DNA from: Phlebopus portentosus
Lineage: Eukaryota > Basidiomycota > Agaricomycetes > Boletales > Boletinellaceae
NCBI GenBank assembly: GCA_037892935.1
Contig: JAYXKI010000001.1
Location: forward strand, 1,612,001 to 1,676,000
Reading direction: 5' to 3'
DNA: 64,000 nt
The notes under the pieces were generated by a model. That model was not told where the DNA came from. It did no database searches and saw nothing but the letters and a program-made list of their open reading frames with translations. A program made the translations under genes and the position numbers. Positions 23,575 through 35,525 of the stretch are shown here, in pieces (positions within the stretch are counted from its first letter, which is position 1; every line of letters begins with the position of its first letter).

Positions 23575-26500
23575 GATGTATTTACGACTGTCACGGAATT
23601 TCACGTCTTGCCTTTGCGTATACTTTACCACCTTAATTTATTTTTGTAATCGTAATATATCCTCTTGATTTCAAGGATTACTGTTAATGACAGAATCCAC
23701 AAGTGACTAACGTGGTGTACTACTTTGGTACTCAGATATCTCGGCGCAAGCGATCAGAGACTTTTAACAACGATCAGTCATATCTCCTGGACGGAGAAAC
23801 CGATGCACAAAACATCTCTCCTCAACCTTGCGACATTGCATTGATTTACCACCAGATGTGGGGTACGAAATGTTGAGATCCGATCGATGATTCGCATAAT
23901 CGGCATCGTTGGCCACACACCACTTTTCTGACAACATATTTTTATCCATCTAAATATTTGCTTCCGTGCGGGGAAGACCATCGTCATGTCGATCCCGACT
24001 AGCCACAGCTCTATGGATGAGGGATCAAGTTTGCCTACTTCTCCTATAGAACAAATACTCCTGAGCAAGAAACAAGTCGTATTCTGACCAACAGGGCCTG
24101 CGTGCCGGATTCCGACTGGCACCGCGACATCGTCCGCTCAGATAGTCTGTACCCTCGGAAACGGAGGACCGTGATCCAGGGAAAGAACCTTGCTAAACTA
24201 AGAGTTAGAGGGAAACAGCGGCTTCGTTATAGCACGAACAAGGACAGCGACGTCGGACACTGTAAAACGCCCTTCATTTTGTCCAGCTCGATGGCGAAAC
24301 GAACGATTGAGAGATGACGGTGTTATTTGCTGCGCTCCCGATTGTTCGCGCGCAATATCAATGTTCATCAAGCAAGATACCAGAACGATGGCGGCCGACT
24401 CGCATGGCGTAAGATTTCATCCGAAGTACCTTCTAGCATCAATTCCGTCCCTCCGTTCATTCATTCATTTGAATACAGATGCGATGAGATAGAAGCAGGA
24501 GAAGCAGGAGAAGCAGGGAGAAGCAACCCCATCATTTGCTGGTCCCAGGGAGGCTCGCAAAGATTAAGTATGAGTAACTCATGAGTCGTATGGTGAGTCA
24601 TCCCTTCTATCGGTTTTTGTTAGATCTTTGATGGCTTCGCTTCGATATTCTCTCTGAGCCATTCTTAACTCAGGGCCGAGATACACGGAGGACGCCCGAT
24701 GTATCGCACAGGCTTGTCTGTCCCATCGATCTCTCAGGTTCTGTCGGGTCAAAGTGTGTTGGTCCAGTGGCGATCCGATCCGGACTGCCGAGGTCGACAT
24801 TGGACATACTGGACTGGAAGAGGATGATGGAGGACCTCACCGGTAATCAAAATGGATAATTCCGCATTCTTTGTGGCACGTCGGCGGCGCGCCTTACATT
24901 TCATTCTCACCTCGCACGGGGTGTCTATCATAGATTCCAAAACAACACGCTGACCGTCCATCCACGAACGAACTGTCCCTTTCCAATCGAAACAAAGCGG
25001 GGCAGAAAACGCGGCGACAAGCAAATCTAGATCTAGCCCAAATCGAAAGACGAGGCCAGATTGAGAAATTATCGTTTCGAGGGTGATCACGCTGTTTGCC
25101 GCGCCTGAGCAATTTTTGTCTTGTGCAAGCCTAGACGTCGACGAGGAACGGAAGAAGAAATACATGCATCATTTTGGAATTTCCATTTTCAGGAAGGCGA
25201 GGAATGGATCTGTAGAGATGCTCTCGGAGCGTTGTCACCGGCACTGAATGAATGCGAGACCCTGGACCGAGTGTGGAGCGCCATGAAAGACGTGTGATAG
25301 TACATCACAGAAGATAGGTACCCCATTGAGCGGCGTCGAAACGATTGGGTTTGTGAGGTGAGCTTGGAGAGAGCTAGCTGAGAGGAGGAGGAGGAAGAAA
25401 GGAGGTACGTTGCTGGCTTGGGAGAGGCGCCGCGGCTCGCGCCCCGCACTCCGCACTCTTCTGCACTTCTCCCATCTCTGTCTCCACCTCTATGCTTCTA
25501 TCATCTGCGGATAGACAGGAGTAGAAACTTCGTTAGTTCAGTAGAATACAAAGTTCAGTCTTCCTTGTATCCAACGCCCAACACACGAAGCCAGTCCGCT
25601 GGCAGCAAGTGAATGCGGTCGCAAGAACTCGCCACTTTACGTGCCACTCAGGCCCCTTGTTCTCGGATTCTCGTGAACCTTGCGGACAAAAGAAGTCGGA
25701 AGTTTCCAAAGGCGCCACGGATGCCCCATTGTTCGCTCTTCGACCGCAGCTGTTTTCAAGTTAGAGACGGCGCGCCTGGCCGAAAACCCGAACAATTCGA
25801 ATACACCCATTCAAAACTGTGGCACAGCTTCTCGTGTTATCTCGCTAGCCGCTTTGTCGTCCAGTCTAGATCTTACGCCCTTATCAGTAACGACACCCAC
25901 GTAAAAGATGTACCGTGCTTGGAAACCGATATCGTGCCGACTCGAAGATCACATCCCCATCGGACATTCCTCATCCATCGTAACCCCCGCGCAGTCATAA
26001 AAATTAGTGTGTGATAGATATCATAAGATTCTTCATTGCCGTTATTGTAATAAAATGCGTAGTGGTATGTATTGCACAGCGACTACTGAAATGTGAGATA
26101 ATAAAATAAAAAAAGGGGAAGAGAAAGGAATAAACATGGTAGTACAGACTGGAAAGGAAGCCGATGGAAATAAGAAAGGGGAGATAGATAGATGACTCCT
26201 CTCGATCTCGGTCGCCTCGCTCTCTTGCCAATGTCCGTGTGCGAACCCTTATGATTCCTGAACTGAAAGCAGAGGGAAAAGAAATATACAAAGATGTGGT
26301 ATGCGGGCGTGTGGGACGAAAGACAAACAAGAGGCAACTGACTGAGATGGAAACTCGATACGAGAGGGACAGATGGCATCTTTGCAAATCGTACAGCCTA
26401 CTCCGGCAAAACCAAGGAAAAGAAACGCAAGACGCAGAGACGATGTAAAAAATGCTTAACGGCATGAGAATGGTGTGGTTGAGGTGCTATACCGGGACGG

Positions 26501-27036
26501 GGAACCTCCCGACAGACAAGGACGAGAATCAGAGTGTTCTAGGTCGGACCAGAGAAAATGCGTTGTGGAGTGGGAAATGATGAGAAGGAAAAGAAGCAGA
26601 TAAAAGGAGACAGACAAAGTCAAAGAAGGAAGCCCGTGTCTGCATATGCCACAAAGGACAATGCACAACTCGATTAAAGTAGAACCACAGACCAGACGGG
26701 CAGGCGATTGGAGGAAGAAAAACCGATGAGTTGCATGTGGTGGTGGTGGTGGTGGTGGTGGTGGTGGTGGTGGTGGTGGGTTGAATATGTCGTGAGCTTG
26801 GATGGGGTTGAACACAGCAAAAGGCCTGACGCCTGTGCGAGATTTTTTAATCAAGAGGTGAGAAAAGTCGTGAATCCAATAAGGCGGTCGTAAATCAGTG
26901 GTTGATGAATTGTCGTTTCGTGCGTTTGCTCGGGATTCCACTGCTGCCACCATATCCCCATTTGAATTTGCACCGAACGAGGAACGAAGCCCGCGGCGCA
27001 CGTCCATTTTTGATTATCAGTTTGTAATAAACGCCC
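23575..27036. other. Gene-poor interval between MDM1-like and PP1-regulator genes
   Basis: No recognisable gene is seen in about 3.4 kb. The right part (about 26000-27036) probably includes the 3' UTR of the PP1 regulatory gene and is pyrimidine-rich on that strand. A GAAGCAG direct repeat is at about 24490-24524, and a (TGG)14 microsatellite at 26738-26779. The longest minus-strand open frame from a true ATG (24749-25165, 138 codons) has no known domain and I do not claim it as a gene. Confidence 0.5.
26738..26779. repeat. (TGG)14 trinucleotide microsatellite
   Basis: Fourteen perfect TGG units run without interruption, reading CCA on the minus strand. It lies about 260 bases beyond the stop of the PP1 regulatory gene, so it is probably in its 3' UTR or downstream. 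The Trp or Pro runs in overlapping open frames are artefacts of the repeat. Confidence 0.95.
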
Positions 27037-29124
27037 TTACATGCTTGTTAGCATCGGGCTGTCGCTCCGAATTCCGGAGCCCCCGTACAGCCCATTAAAC
27101 GCGTCCCCCAAGCCGCGCCATCCACTCCCACTGGCCTGGCGCGGCACATTCGCCGCACTGGAACTCGTGCTCAACGGAGGGCTTTGGTTGGGTGATGGCG
27201 TCGGGGACTGCACAAAACAGAACTGCTTGATGAACGCAGCATACGTAGAATCATTTGCAAGGGACGACGTCGGAGAGGATACGATCTCCTTGGCCCTCTG
27301 TTTCTCCGTCTCCGATGGTGGAGGTAACGCCGAATATCGAGGCGGTGGCGTATCGTCTGACAGGGACTGCAAGGACGAGTTGTTTGAGGGAGGCCACAAG
27401 AAATCGTACTTCGGTGCAGTCGCAGGCATACCACCAACAATGTTCATCTCCCGGGTACCTGAAGCCCGCACATTCACTGCTTCGGAAGGCGGCGCCGCAT
27501 CTGATAAGCCAACAAACTGTCTGGTGGGCGAACTCGGGCGAGGTGTTGTCATGGTTGACGGTGCCGCGTAGTTCATCAAATTCAGCTTTGAAGGCACGGA
27601 GGCATGCTGCGGTGCTGCCGATGACCTCGAGCCCACCATAGAATATAAAGATGGCTGAGGAGAGGAGTTGTGTCTGACTGGTATCGCTAGTCGGACAGGC
27701 GTGCTCGCTCGGTGACTACGACCATGTACTTGCACGGCCTCCGTTGTCGGAGTACTCTTCAATGTCGGCGGAGCGCTGAACGTACGTTGCTGACTATGAC
27801 CCGTAATAGGGCTTGTCCGAGCCACATCCATCACCGTCCCTGTCGTTGCTCGCTTGAATCCGACGCGATAATTCTGCCCGGAATTGTTGTCCCACCATTC
27901 TCCGATGCCTGGCGCAGTGAAGCGTACTACAAACCACATCGTCTTCTCTTGTAGTTTACGCTCGAAATCTTCCAGTTTGACAATGAAACTAAACCTATCC
28001 CACGTATTCTTGCCCGCAGCTAGATCGCCCTCTGTGTGTGGGTGCGGGAACGGTGGAGGAAGGGATGGCAAGGATATGACATGTTTACAAGCGACCTCCG
28101 ACGTCGTATGCCAATTGTCAAGCGTGAAGCGGACTGCCACGTCTTTCGTGAATGCTATTAAGGATGGTATAAATGATCAGAAGATAACGCAAATAGTCGC
28201 ATAAATCTACTCACCAAGATTGCGCACGAGTACAGATCCACGCAAAATCGGGGGTGAAGTCCGTGGAAGAACAAGAGTCTCTACGTGCACGTTCGCGTAC
28301 ATCGGTGGATTGGACGTTGGGATAGCAGAAGTTGCAGTTGAGTCGAGTTCGAACCCGAGCTCCCGTGGAGGGCTTGGAGCACTGGGGAAGGGGTAGCTAG
28401 ACGGCTCAGGACCGGTAGGATTAGAAGAGTCGTACTCTGTCTCCGTCTCCGTCTCCTCTGCATTAGTCGCACGGGACACGTTGACAGGTTTCCCAGAACT
28501 ATTGAACACCCTCACACTTCGCAATGCATCGTCACCGGCAAAGTGAACGTTCTTGGGGGTTACCGGCGTCCCCGATGGTGTCGAAGGTTCAGATTGGGCC
28601 CGAGTATGCATGCGAAGAGAAGGCACGTTGGGAGAAGACTGCGAAGACTTGAGCGAAGGCTTCAAAGGCTTCCCATTCGCAAGGATGACAGGAGTGGACG
28701 GCGTCCTTGGCAAAGGGGAACTTATCGGTGACGGTGGCTGAGGTGAGGGGGCGGGGGAGCCCCTGGAGGGGAATGGAAGCGAAGACGTCTCTTCGTTCTT
28801 GAGTGAAAGAACCGGTGCATTCGATGGGACATTTCTCGTGTCGACAGTCAGACGAAGCGCGTTTGACTGGGACTGGGGCTCAGGCGGCGGAGAAGTGTCC
28901 GACGAGTCAGAGTCTTGGTCATCAATGTGGAAAACTGCCCTTCGCTCTGCGTGGAGGGATTTGTGGCGCGGGAGGTTGGGGAGAGACGTAAAAGCACCAG
29001 GACCGCTCTCGTTGGAAAAAGTCGGGTTAGCAGAGCGGGTGCGCCTATGCCTTGTGCGAAGTTTGAGCGGGGGAAGGTCGTAACCGTTGGACTCGGGAGA
29101 TGCTGGAGGCTTCACGTATGGCAT
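27037..29124 (-). CDS. Glycogen-targeting regulatory subunit of protein phosphatase 1 (CBM21)
   Basis: Two exons (29124-28215 and 28154-27037, 60-base intron) give 675 residues. The N-terminal 270 residues are Ser/Pro-rich and disordered. Residues 191-195 read KNVHF, matching the [K/R]-x-V-x-F docking motif for the PP1 catalytic subunit. The CBM21 carbohydrate-binding domain follows at about residues 275-402. It has VAVRFTLDNWHTTSEV, WDRFSFIVKL and the hallmark EWWDNNSGQNYRVGF (about 388-402). This layout is that of yeast Gac1/Pig2 and animal PPP1R3 proteins, which bring PP1 to glycogen to activate glycogen synthase. The C-terminal 270 residues are low-complexity and poorly conserved in appearance. 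A TATATA at 29231-29236 on the same strand is a good promoter candidate. Confidence 0.9.
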
Positions 29125-29230
29125 CGCACACTAGTTGCGACTAGGACAAGATTGAAGATGGACTTAAAAGTGTGAAGACGAAGAAAAGAGGAGGGAACAA
29201 GAGAAAGTAAGAGGGGGAAAAAAAGGTAGA

Positions 29231-29236
29231 TATATA
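29231..29236 (-). promoter_or_regulatory. TATA element of the PP1 regulatory subunit gene
   Basis: A TATATA hexamer (palindromic) lies about 107 bases upstream of the ATG, read on the minus strand, within a CT-rich leader. Confidence 0.4.
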
Positions 29237-31986
29237 GGCAAAGTTAGGGAAATGCGCTGTTGAGAAAGCAAAGGAGACAGAATCAGGATATGTTGAAAGC
29301 GAGAAGGTATATGAATGAAAATACAGACCTAACCACAAAGCCTAGTTTATGCTCAACGTCGTTCTGTGCGACGACAAGAGATGTAGTGAGCGGCGGCTGA
29401 GGAGAGCGGATGGGGGGGGGATGGAAGAGGAACCTTGTACGGAGGAACGGCCGGGGGCTACTTAAGGTGAAACGTGAGAAGTCATATTCAATTCAATGTG
29501 GACCCTGACTTATCAATCTCGCTTATTCAAATCAAATCTCTCTCAATTCCGGATTCCAGACCCGGACCCCCGTACTGCATCGGGCTCAGGCCTTCCTTCC
29601 TTTGTTTCCAGTTTCCAGTTCGGGCTCATACATAAACCATATGTGGCCTATTCTCAGAGACAATACGGATGACTGACTTTGGTGGGTCATTACCGCAGTA
29701 GTTTCTGACTGCCTTTGCTTTGACGAGCCATGGCACATCTCTTGGCTCAGTCTCTCCAAGAGCCCCAGAGAGTCCCCGGAGACGTCCATCAGTCCATGGG
29801 TCCATTAGACTGCCGCGGGCTATCTTGATCTGTGATCGGCGCTCGGCTGCGAGATGCGATTCTCCACTCCCGCGCGAGTCAAGGATCACCCGTGAAGCGT
29901 CGGCTTTGTCCGCCACCTGTCCCGCCCGCCGAGGAAAAACGTTGTTTATTTGCATAGTCGTTTCTTAGCGCAATATTCACACTAACGGTATGCGCAGACA
30001 GCAATCGGCGCTCGCATGCTGGCTCTCTTCTAATCGTTCGCTCCCGTACTTCGCGGTTTCGCGGGCGAACAGTCTAATGGGGCCGTGATAAATGTCGTCG
30101 TCATAACATCTGCACCTTGTTCTTGTTTTAACCGCCTACATTATTTAACCGGGCTCTAGATCTGACCAGGACACTTCGTTTACGAAACAAACAGCGTATG
30201 TTCTTCCATGTCCTTCCCGCGAAGATTCAGCAACATGCGACCTGCTGACAGCACCTTCTCGATGCTATCGCCTGACCAGGAGCCTCTCCGATTGCCAATA
30301 CACAAAGTGGAGCAGTTGGAGCAAACGTCGATATGACCGCGTCTTTGATGTTCGTGTATGTTCGCATTGTTCGCTGATAGTAAGGATGTCAGCATGCCGC
30401 GATGCGTACTTGTACGATACACCGCTTTTCGTTTCCAAGATCAGATTCGGATTCAGACGAAAGTGTCAAATATCCTCATGTTGTTCATGTGAGTATATAT
30501 GTTCGTTACATTTCTGGCTAGACAGATGATCAATCATGTTACCACGCTTCGCGCAAAGATGGAGGGCCTTACAGTCCATCCTACTCATCGCATGCGATTA
30601 CTCTCGCCTTCTTTTCTCTTCTTGGCGAGCCACGATGTCCGATGTATACCGCGTCCTTCGTCTGTTTCCTCGATCTGCGCCGTCTGTAGTGCCATTGACG
30701 TATGGCTCCCTTATACAGTCAATCCAGCTTGATGCCGGCAGAAAGAACGCGACGCGTCAAGAGACGAGACGATGACGATTGCGTAGTCAGCGACGTAGGC
30801 CCGCCATTCAACACCCGCGTTGCGTGACATGACATCATCGCGATCAGCGGAGGACGTGCTTTTACGGATACGGAGAAGAAAGGCGGTGCGGTAGAACCCG
30901 GTCCTTTCGCAATACTGCGCCGACTCTCGGACGGACGCGTAGTCCTGGTCCTATCTATCTTGCTCTATTTTTACACCTCACACTTATTCCGGTCAGACCT
31001 GGCTGCCCGACGTCAAAGATCCAAGGCTACGAGTCAGCGGCCCTTTCGAAGTTCATCACCCCCGCCCTCCAGAGAACGGAGTGCTCAAATATCTCGATAT
31101 TCACTTCTCGTTCTCAACCGTTGGCTTAGAAAGAAACTTTGAGAATAATGTTACCTCGTCCCGCTAGCCTCGTCTTTACAATTCTAGTTCATACTGGCGA
31201 GAAATACTTTCTCGTTGTCTCGAACCTCCTCGAACCTGTCCAGCGTGCATCGACCACTCTCCCTGAGAAGCAGCATGTCCCCGATGGAAAAAATACAATA
31301 CTTTGGCAAAAAGTCTTAGCAACATGGGACGATTGTACCGCTGGTATTCTGGACGTCTCGCTGCCCAAGTTATCTGGCAGCATCAGTATACATTCACAGG
31401 TGCTCTTTCCTCCTCGTCCAAGGAATTTCATTCACACAAGTTTTACGTTTGCCTCGGCATCAACCGAAGAGGGAGTTTAGTATGTCGATCAGGTCCGAGG
31501 TGCCGTAACCGCGGCAGGCGCGGATCGGATCGTTGAATCAATGATAAACGTTCCTTGCTTGGACGACATGATCTGCTTCCCACTGACAGGGTTCCAAGTC
31601 TCCCGGCGGTGATAACTTGATGGGAAACACGGTCCAAGTCGGTTTATAGACTGTGCTGCTTTGCATGAAAATGTGCAGCTGCTTTCGGACATCGTTGGTT
31701 GTTGCAGCGGTAGTCATCAGCGGAGTTCTACTCTCAGGGCAAAGAATCCGGCATCAATGATTCGTTCTCGTGATCAATAACGTTTGCGAACTTCTGAAAT
31801 GCTTAACGTATTCTGTAGATAGGTCTGCCGTTCTCCTCCTTGAGGAATGACAACCACAACGAGGATCCTGAAGTTCGGACAGGAGCGGAGTGGAATCAGA
31901 ACGGGACTGACAGGACGAGACGGTCTCTGCCTCGTCGTTCTGCACTAGCCGATGCATCCGATCAGTGCAGGAGAGTTTGTACACAC

Positions 31987-32012
31987 GGGTGAGTCGGGAG
32001 TCGGGAGTCGGG
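31987..32012 (+). other. Putative G-quadruplex motif with GGGAGTC repeats
   Basis: Four GGG runs (31987-31989, 31996-31998, 32003-32005, 32010-32012) are separated by loops of 6, 4 and 4 bases, meeting the usual G3+N1-7 definition. The sequence is also a short tandem repeat of GGGAGTC. Confidence 0.6.
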
Positions 32013-32308
32013 ACATTATAGTTCAGCTCAGAATAGGAGCTGAATCCATGCGCTAGACGAGAAACCGGGGTGTCTTCCTTCGTCCGATTCCGGAGCGGAA
32101 TGTGTTTAGAACCAGCTTGAACTCTGTGTGCTGCCGAATGAATTTGAACGCTCGAAGTCAGCTGCGCGGGAACCTGCTCTCGTTTCTGATACTACACTAC
32201 GTTCGCACTCAACTGAATTACTTGAATAGGTCCATTGTTACAAAGTCCGATCTTTTACCCTTGGTAATGCTCTAGCCTCTGCTGATACGGAACGGAATCC
32301 GAGAACAT

Positions 32309-33070
32309 TTACATCAACTGTAGATGAGCGGTGAACATCTCATCAGAGAGATGCACTCTGGAGAAGATGATCCTGGAAGCCGCGAAGCTGAGAAGCTTAG
32401 GCATGGTAAAGGAGGGATACAAATCTGGAAATGACGAGACTTTCTTTTGACAATAGTTGTTGTTCTCGGCTTTTGCACGCTGGATACAATCGTTGCTGCC
32501 CGAATTATGCGCTTTTGGTTTTTGTGAAACAAAGTTCATGAGTCTGACAGGCAAAATGGCCAACACAAATATCAGGGCGCCTTGGGCTGAAGAGGTCAAC
32601 CCCCATCTCAGGAACCAGAACGGTCGTGATGCCGAGTAGAAGCACCTATCTTCTGGTGTTCGAGGCCAGGATGTGCATGTACACGATGTAATTCATTATC
32701 ACACGAGAAGAAAGTCGAAATCGATGACCAGAAATAGTTCCTTCCTGTGCAGGAGACTGACTTTTTGAACCGCTGCGCAGAGCAGTGGCGGTCATGGCAA
32801 ATTGCCAACGTCCCCGATGGTGTTCTTCATACTACGATATAGAACTACCGCATACAGTAGTGTGTTGTTGGCACACGGAAGCTGGATGCGTGCGCCTTTC
32901 GGGGCACTACTAGACCGCGAAGTAGTATCCGCAATACCAGGTCTTCGTCTGCTAGCACGCAGATTCCTGGGCATTCTTGATAACGGAAGTATCGGAAATA
33001 ACGCTAGGATCATCGTTGCAGTCTCGCGGAACTTTGCGAAAGGTGTGAAATCATCGCACGGGTTGCACAT
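32309..33070 (-). pseudogene. Decayed multi-span membrane protein (resembles basidiomycete DUF6533-type)
   Basis: On the minus strand, hydrophobic pieces occur in successive but different frames. These include LLYAVVLYRSMKNTIGDVGNL (near 32830), a segment reading VSLLHRKELFLVIDFDFLLV (near 32730), and TSSAQGALIFVLAILPVRLMN (near 32570). Their order and spacing resemble the last helices of a large family of basidiomycete integral membrane proteins, which usually have a (L)RDGxLYF motif followed by a final helix and RLxLN. Stops and frame changes separate the pieces and no set of introns clearly repairs them. I read it as a broken copy. The family link is pattern recognition only. Confidence 0.25.
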
Positions 33071-34300
33071 CGCGAAATTTGACTGGATTTGAGAACTCCT
33101 CTAAGACTATGACCCTCTCGCCACGTATCCTTCAATGGTAGCAGTATATCGGATAGCACGTCCCGAGTCTGGGAAGAAAAATAGTGACCCCGAAAGCCGA
33201 GGCGGGACAGCTCAGCACCAAAGTATTATGAATCACAAACTCCGTGTGGATACGTATGTATGACTTATCCTTCAGATAACGGGTTCTTTTAATTTATGAA
33301 ACGATGACTCAAGATGAACATCCCAAAAAAAACGAATTGTCTTTCGCGCATGCGCCGAGGCTCGGAAGTGATCGAAAAGACGTGGTTTCTCAAAAGTACG
33401 GTGGTGCGCACGTTTTCGGGACAACGCGGGACAAGCATGAAGTGAACTTGTCCACGGTGCCTTGAACTGCCCGATGTCCGATTGTCCGCCCGGAAAGCGG
33501 AATCCCCAGCGCGGAGGGTGGAATGGAGTTGCTGGACTATCAAAGGCTACACTATAACTACACATGGTTACCTAGAGTATGGTGGCAGTGGTGATGAGCC
33601 TCGCATGTCACCTGGCATACTCTTACGCAGGTTCTAAGTAGAAACTACCGTATCGGTTATTTATTGATCGCATCAGCAAGACGTTGGGACAATACATTCA
33701 CATATTACCGTAAAAGGTGCAGGAGCTGCTTTATAGGGCAAAAAAAAATAAACCTGAACTCACCTTGATTGCCTCGCGCATCAGATAAGAGAGCGGTTGT
33801 CTTATCCGACATTCTATGCTGATTGAAGAGAGGGTCCGTGATTCTATTCTCTGATAAGGACCACGACGGAGAGCTTCGCTCCATTTTGATCTCAAGTGGT
33901 TGAACTCCAGACGTCGGAGACTTCATATAAATCCTGCGTAAGCTTCTCCAATCACCCACCATTTACGCCGCACAAGAAGCGATGTCTTCGAAATTTAGAG
34001 AATGTTCGACAACAGCACGCGGTCTGGTGCGGTGACTCGAGAAGTTTGACTGGATATAAAACGCGGCAAACACCATAATAGGCTCGACACCTACTCAAGA
34101 AGGCAAAAAGTTTATTCGTCAAGCGGAAATCTCTCCGCATGTTGCCTCTTACGATGCGGCGGATAAGTAAATTACGCGTTCTTGCATTGAACGCACGTTT
34201 ATCATATCAACTAGATTGTCCTACTCACATTGAGATGGCGTTCCTGTATGCGGAATGACAGTCCGATATCCGGGCGATCGGGCTTTCCATGGTCCATGGC

Positions 34301-34319
34301 TGCGGTCCAGTGGACCGCA
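34301..34319. repeat. 19-bp palindrome with CGG-N9-CCG core
   Basis: Arms TGCGGTCCA and TGGACCGCA are perfect inverted repeats around one G. The CGG and CCG triplets nine bases apart resemble sites for fungal Zn2Cys6 dimers. A CCATGG pair lies just before it (about 34287-34299). Confidence 0.7.
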
Positions 34320-35525
34320 AAATGAACAGTCGATTGGACGTGCACGTGAGGGGAAAGGATGTGCGTCTTTTTTTCCAATCCAACCCAACATCTCATCTCG
34401 AAGACGGCCAAGGTGGGTTGCATAGACTTCGTCAGTCGGATGTGATCGGATCGGTCGAAGCAGTGGGTCTAAGAAGGCGATAATTGAGTGGAGGTGGTCG
34501 AGGCCACTCAGAGGAGTCTCGCCATATCAGCTTCTTGCGCCACTTCGTGCGTAAAAACCTCGACGACAAATAAATCACTTGATACGCCAACTAGCGGCCT
34601 TATCTTCCCGCAGACCGCAGCACGTACAAAACGCGTAGGAGGGCGTGTGGTCTTGGGGATTTGGGTGGTCACGGCCGTTTCTCTTTGTCTCCTCGTGACT
34701 ACGGTTTCTGACAATCATCACGAATTGCAGAATATAAAAAGCATAGTCCTTATTTTTTGTCTCCACGTCTCACACGATGTCTTCCAAGAGAGCTTCCCTG
34801 TCTCAAGGATCATCTTGCCGAAGTACCGCATCGACATTGCATTTGGAGCTATCTGTGGAAACAAGCACAACTCGGCGGTCCAATCGTTTTCCAAATTGCT
34901 TACAAGCCCCAGCTTCTTTGTACGTACCAGAGACTTCTAGCAACTGAGACCGTGTTGTCCATCAGTTGCCTGCTGAATGTCAATTCAAGCAATGTGGAGT
35001 AGGTTGGAGAACTGAACTAGACACGCGCGCCGATCACCGACTATCAGAGCCGAGAACTGAATATAGGAGGTCTGCTGAGCTTGAACAACACACTCTTCGT
35101 GCCCAGGTTCCAAGTCTGACCGTGGACTCTGAATGACTCTGATGTAATGATCAGACCGTCGTGACGTGAAATGGAGGAGTTCAGTTCGATGCGGGGCAAC
35201 CGTAAGAGGTGAATACATCCGTTCATTATAGAAGACGGAATCAGAGAAATTATGGGGAGTCTGCGAGGGTGTTAAAGGATCAATTGAAAGAGCTGAAGAG
35301 TGCGGGAATGTTTATGAAATCAGAAGGTCCTCTACAAGAGAGTCTGTCCCAAAATGAGAATAATAAAGGAAGGAGGGATAAAAAAAGTACGTTCAAAGCG
35401 CGAAATCCACATGAAATATCGTTTGATAAATTTCTGAAGGGCCGATTTAATGCAGATCGACGTTACGTTACGTTTCTCGTAAATGTCCGACCATATCAGT
35501 AATCGAAGAAAACTGGCAGGGTTTA

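Larger units (their letters stand above)
29240..35525. other. Gene-poor island of about 6 kb
   Basis: No intact gene is seen between the PP1 regulator and the chitin-deacetylase-like gene. Open frames are short, overlapping and mostly lack ATG starts. It contains a probable decayed membrane-protein gene (32309-33070, minus), a G-quadruplex motif (31987-32012), a 19-bp palindrome (34301-34319) and a TATA-like GATATAAAA near 34053. A 150-codon open frame (34488-34940, plus) has one hydrophobic segment (VVLGIWVVTAVSLCLLVTTV) but starts at GTG and matches nothing I know. Given how dense the flanking DNA is, this may be old transposon or lineage-specific sequence. Confidence 0.5.

Noticed and set aside
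24749..25165. 138-codon minus-strand ATG frame
   Set aside because: No domain, signal peptide or splice support; composition is not distinct from surrounding non-coding DNA.
26456..27007. 183-codon minus-strand frame with a run of 14 prolines
   Set aside because: The proline run is just the (TGG)14 microsatellite read on the other strand; the rest is not protein-like.
29240..35525. Possible mating-type pheromone or receptor genes in the gene-poor island
   Set aside because: No short open frame ends in a CaaX box, and no STE3-like seven-helix gene or homeodomain protein is visible.
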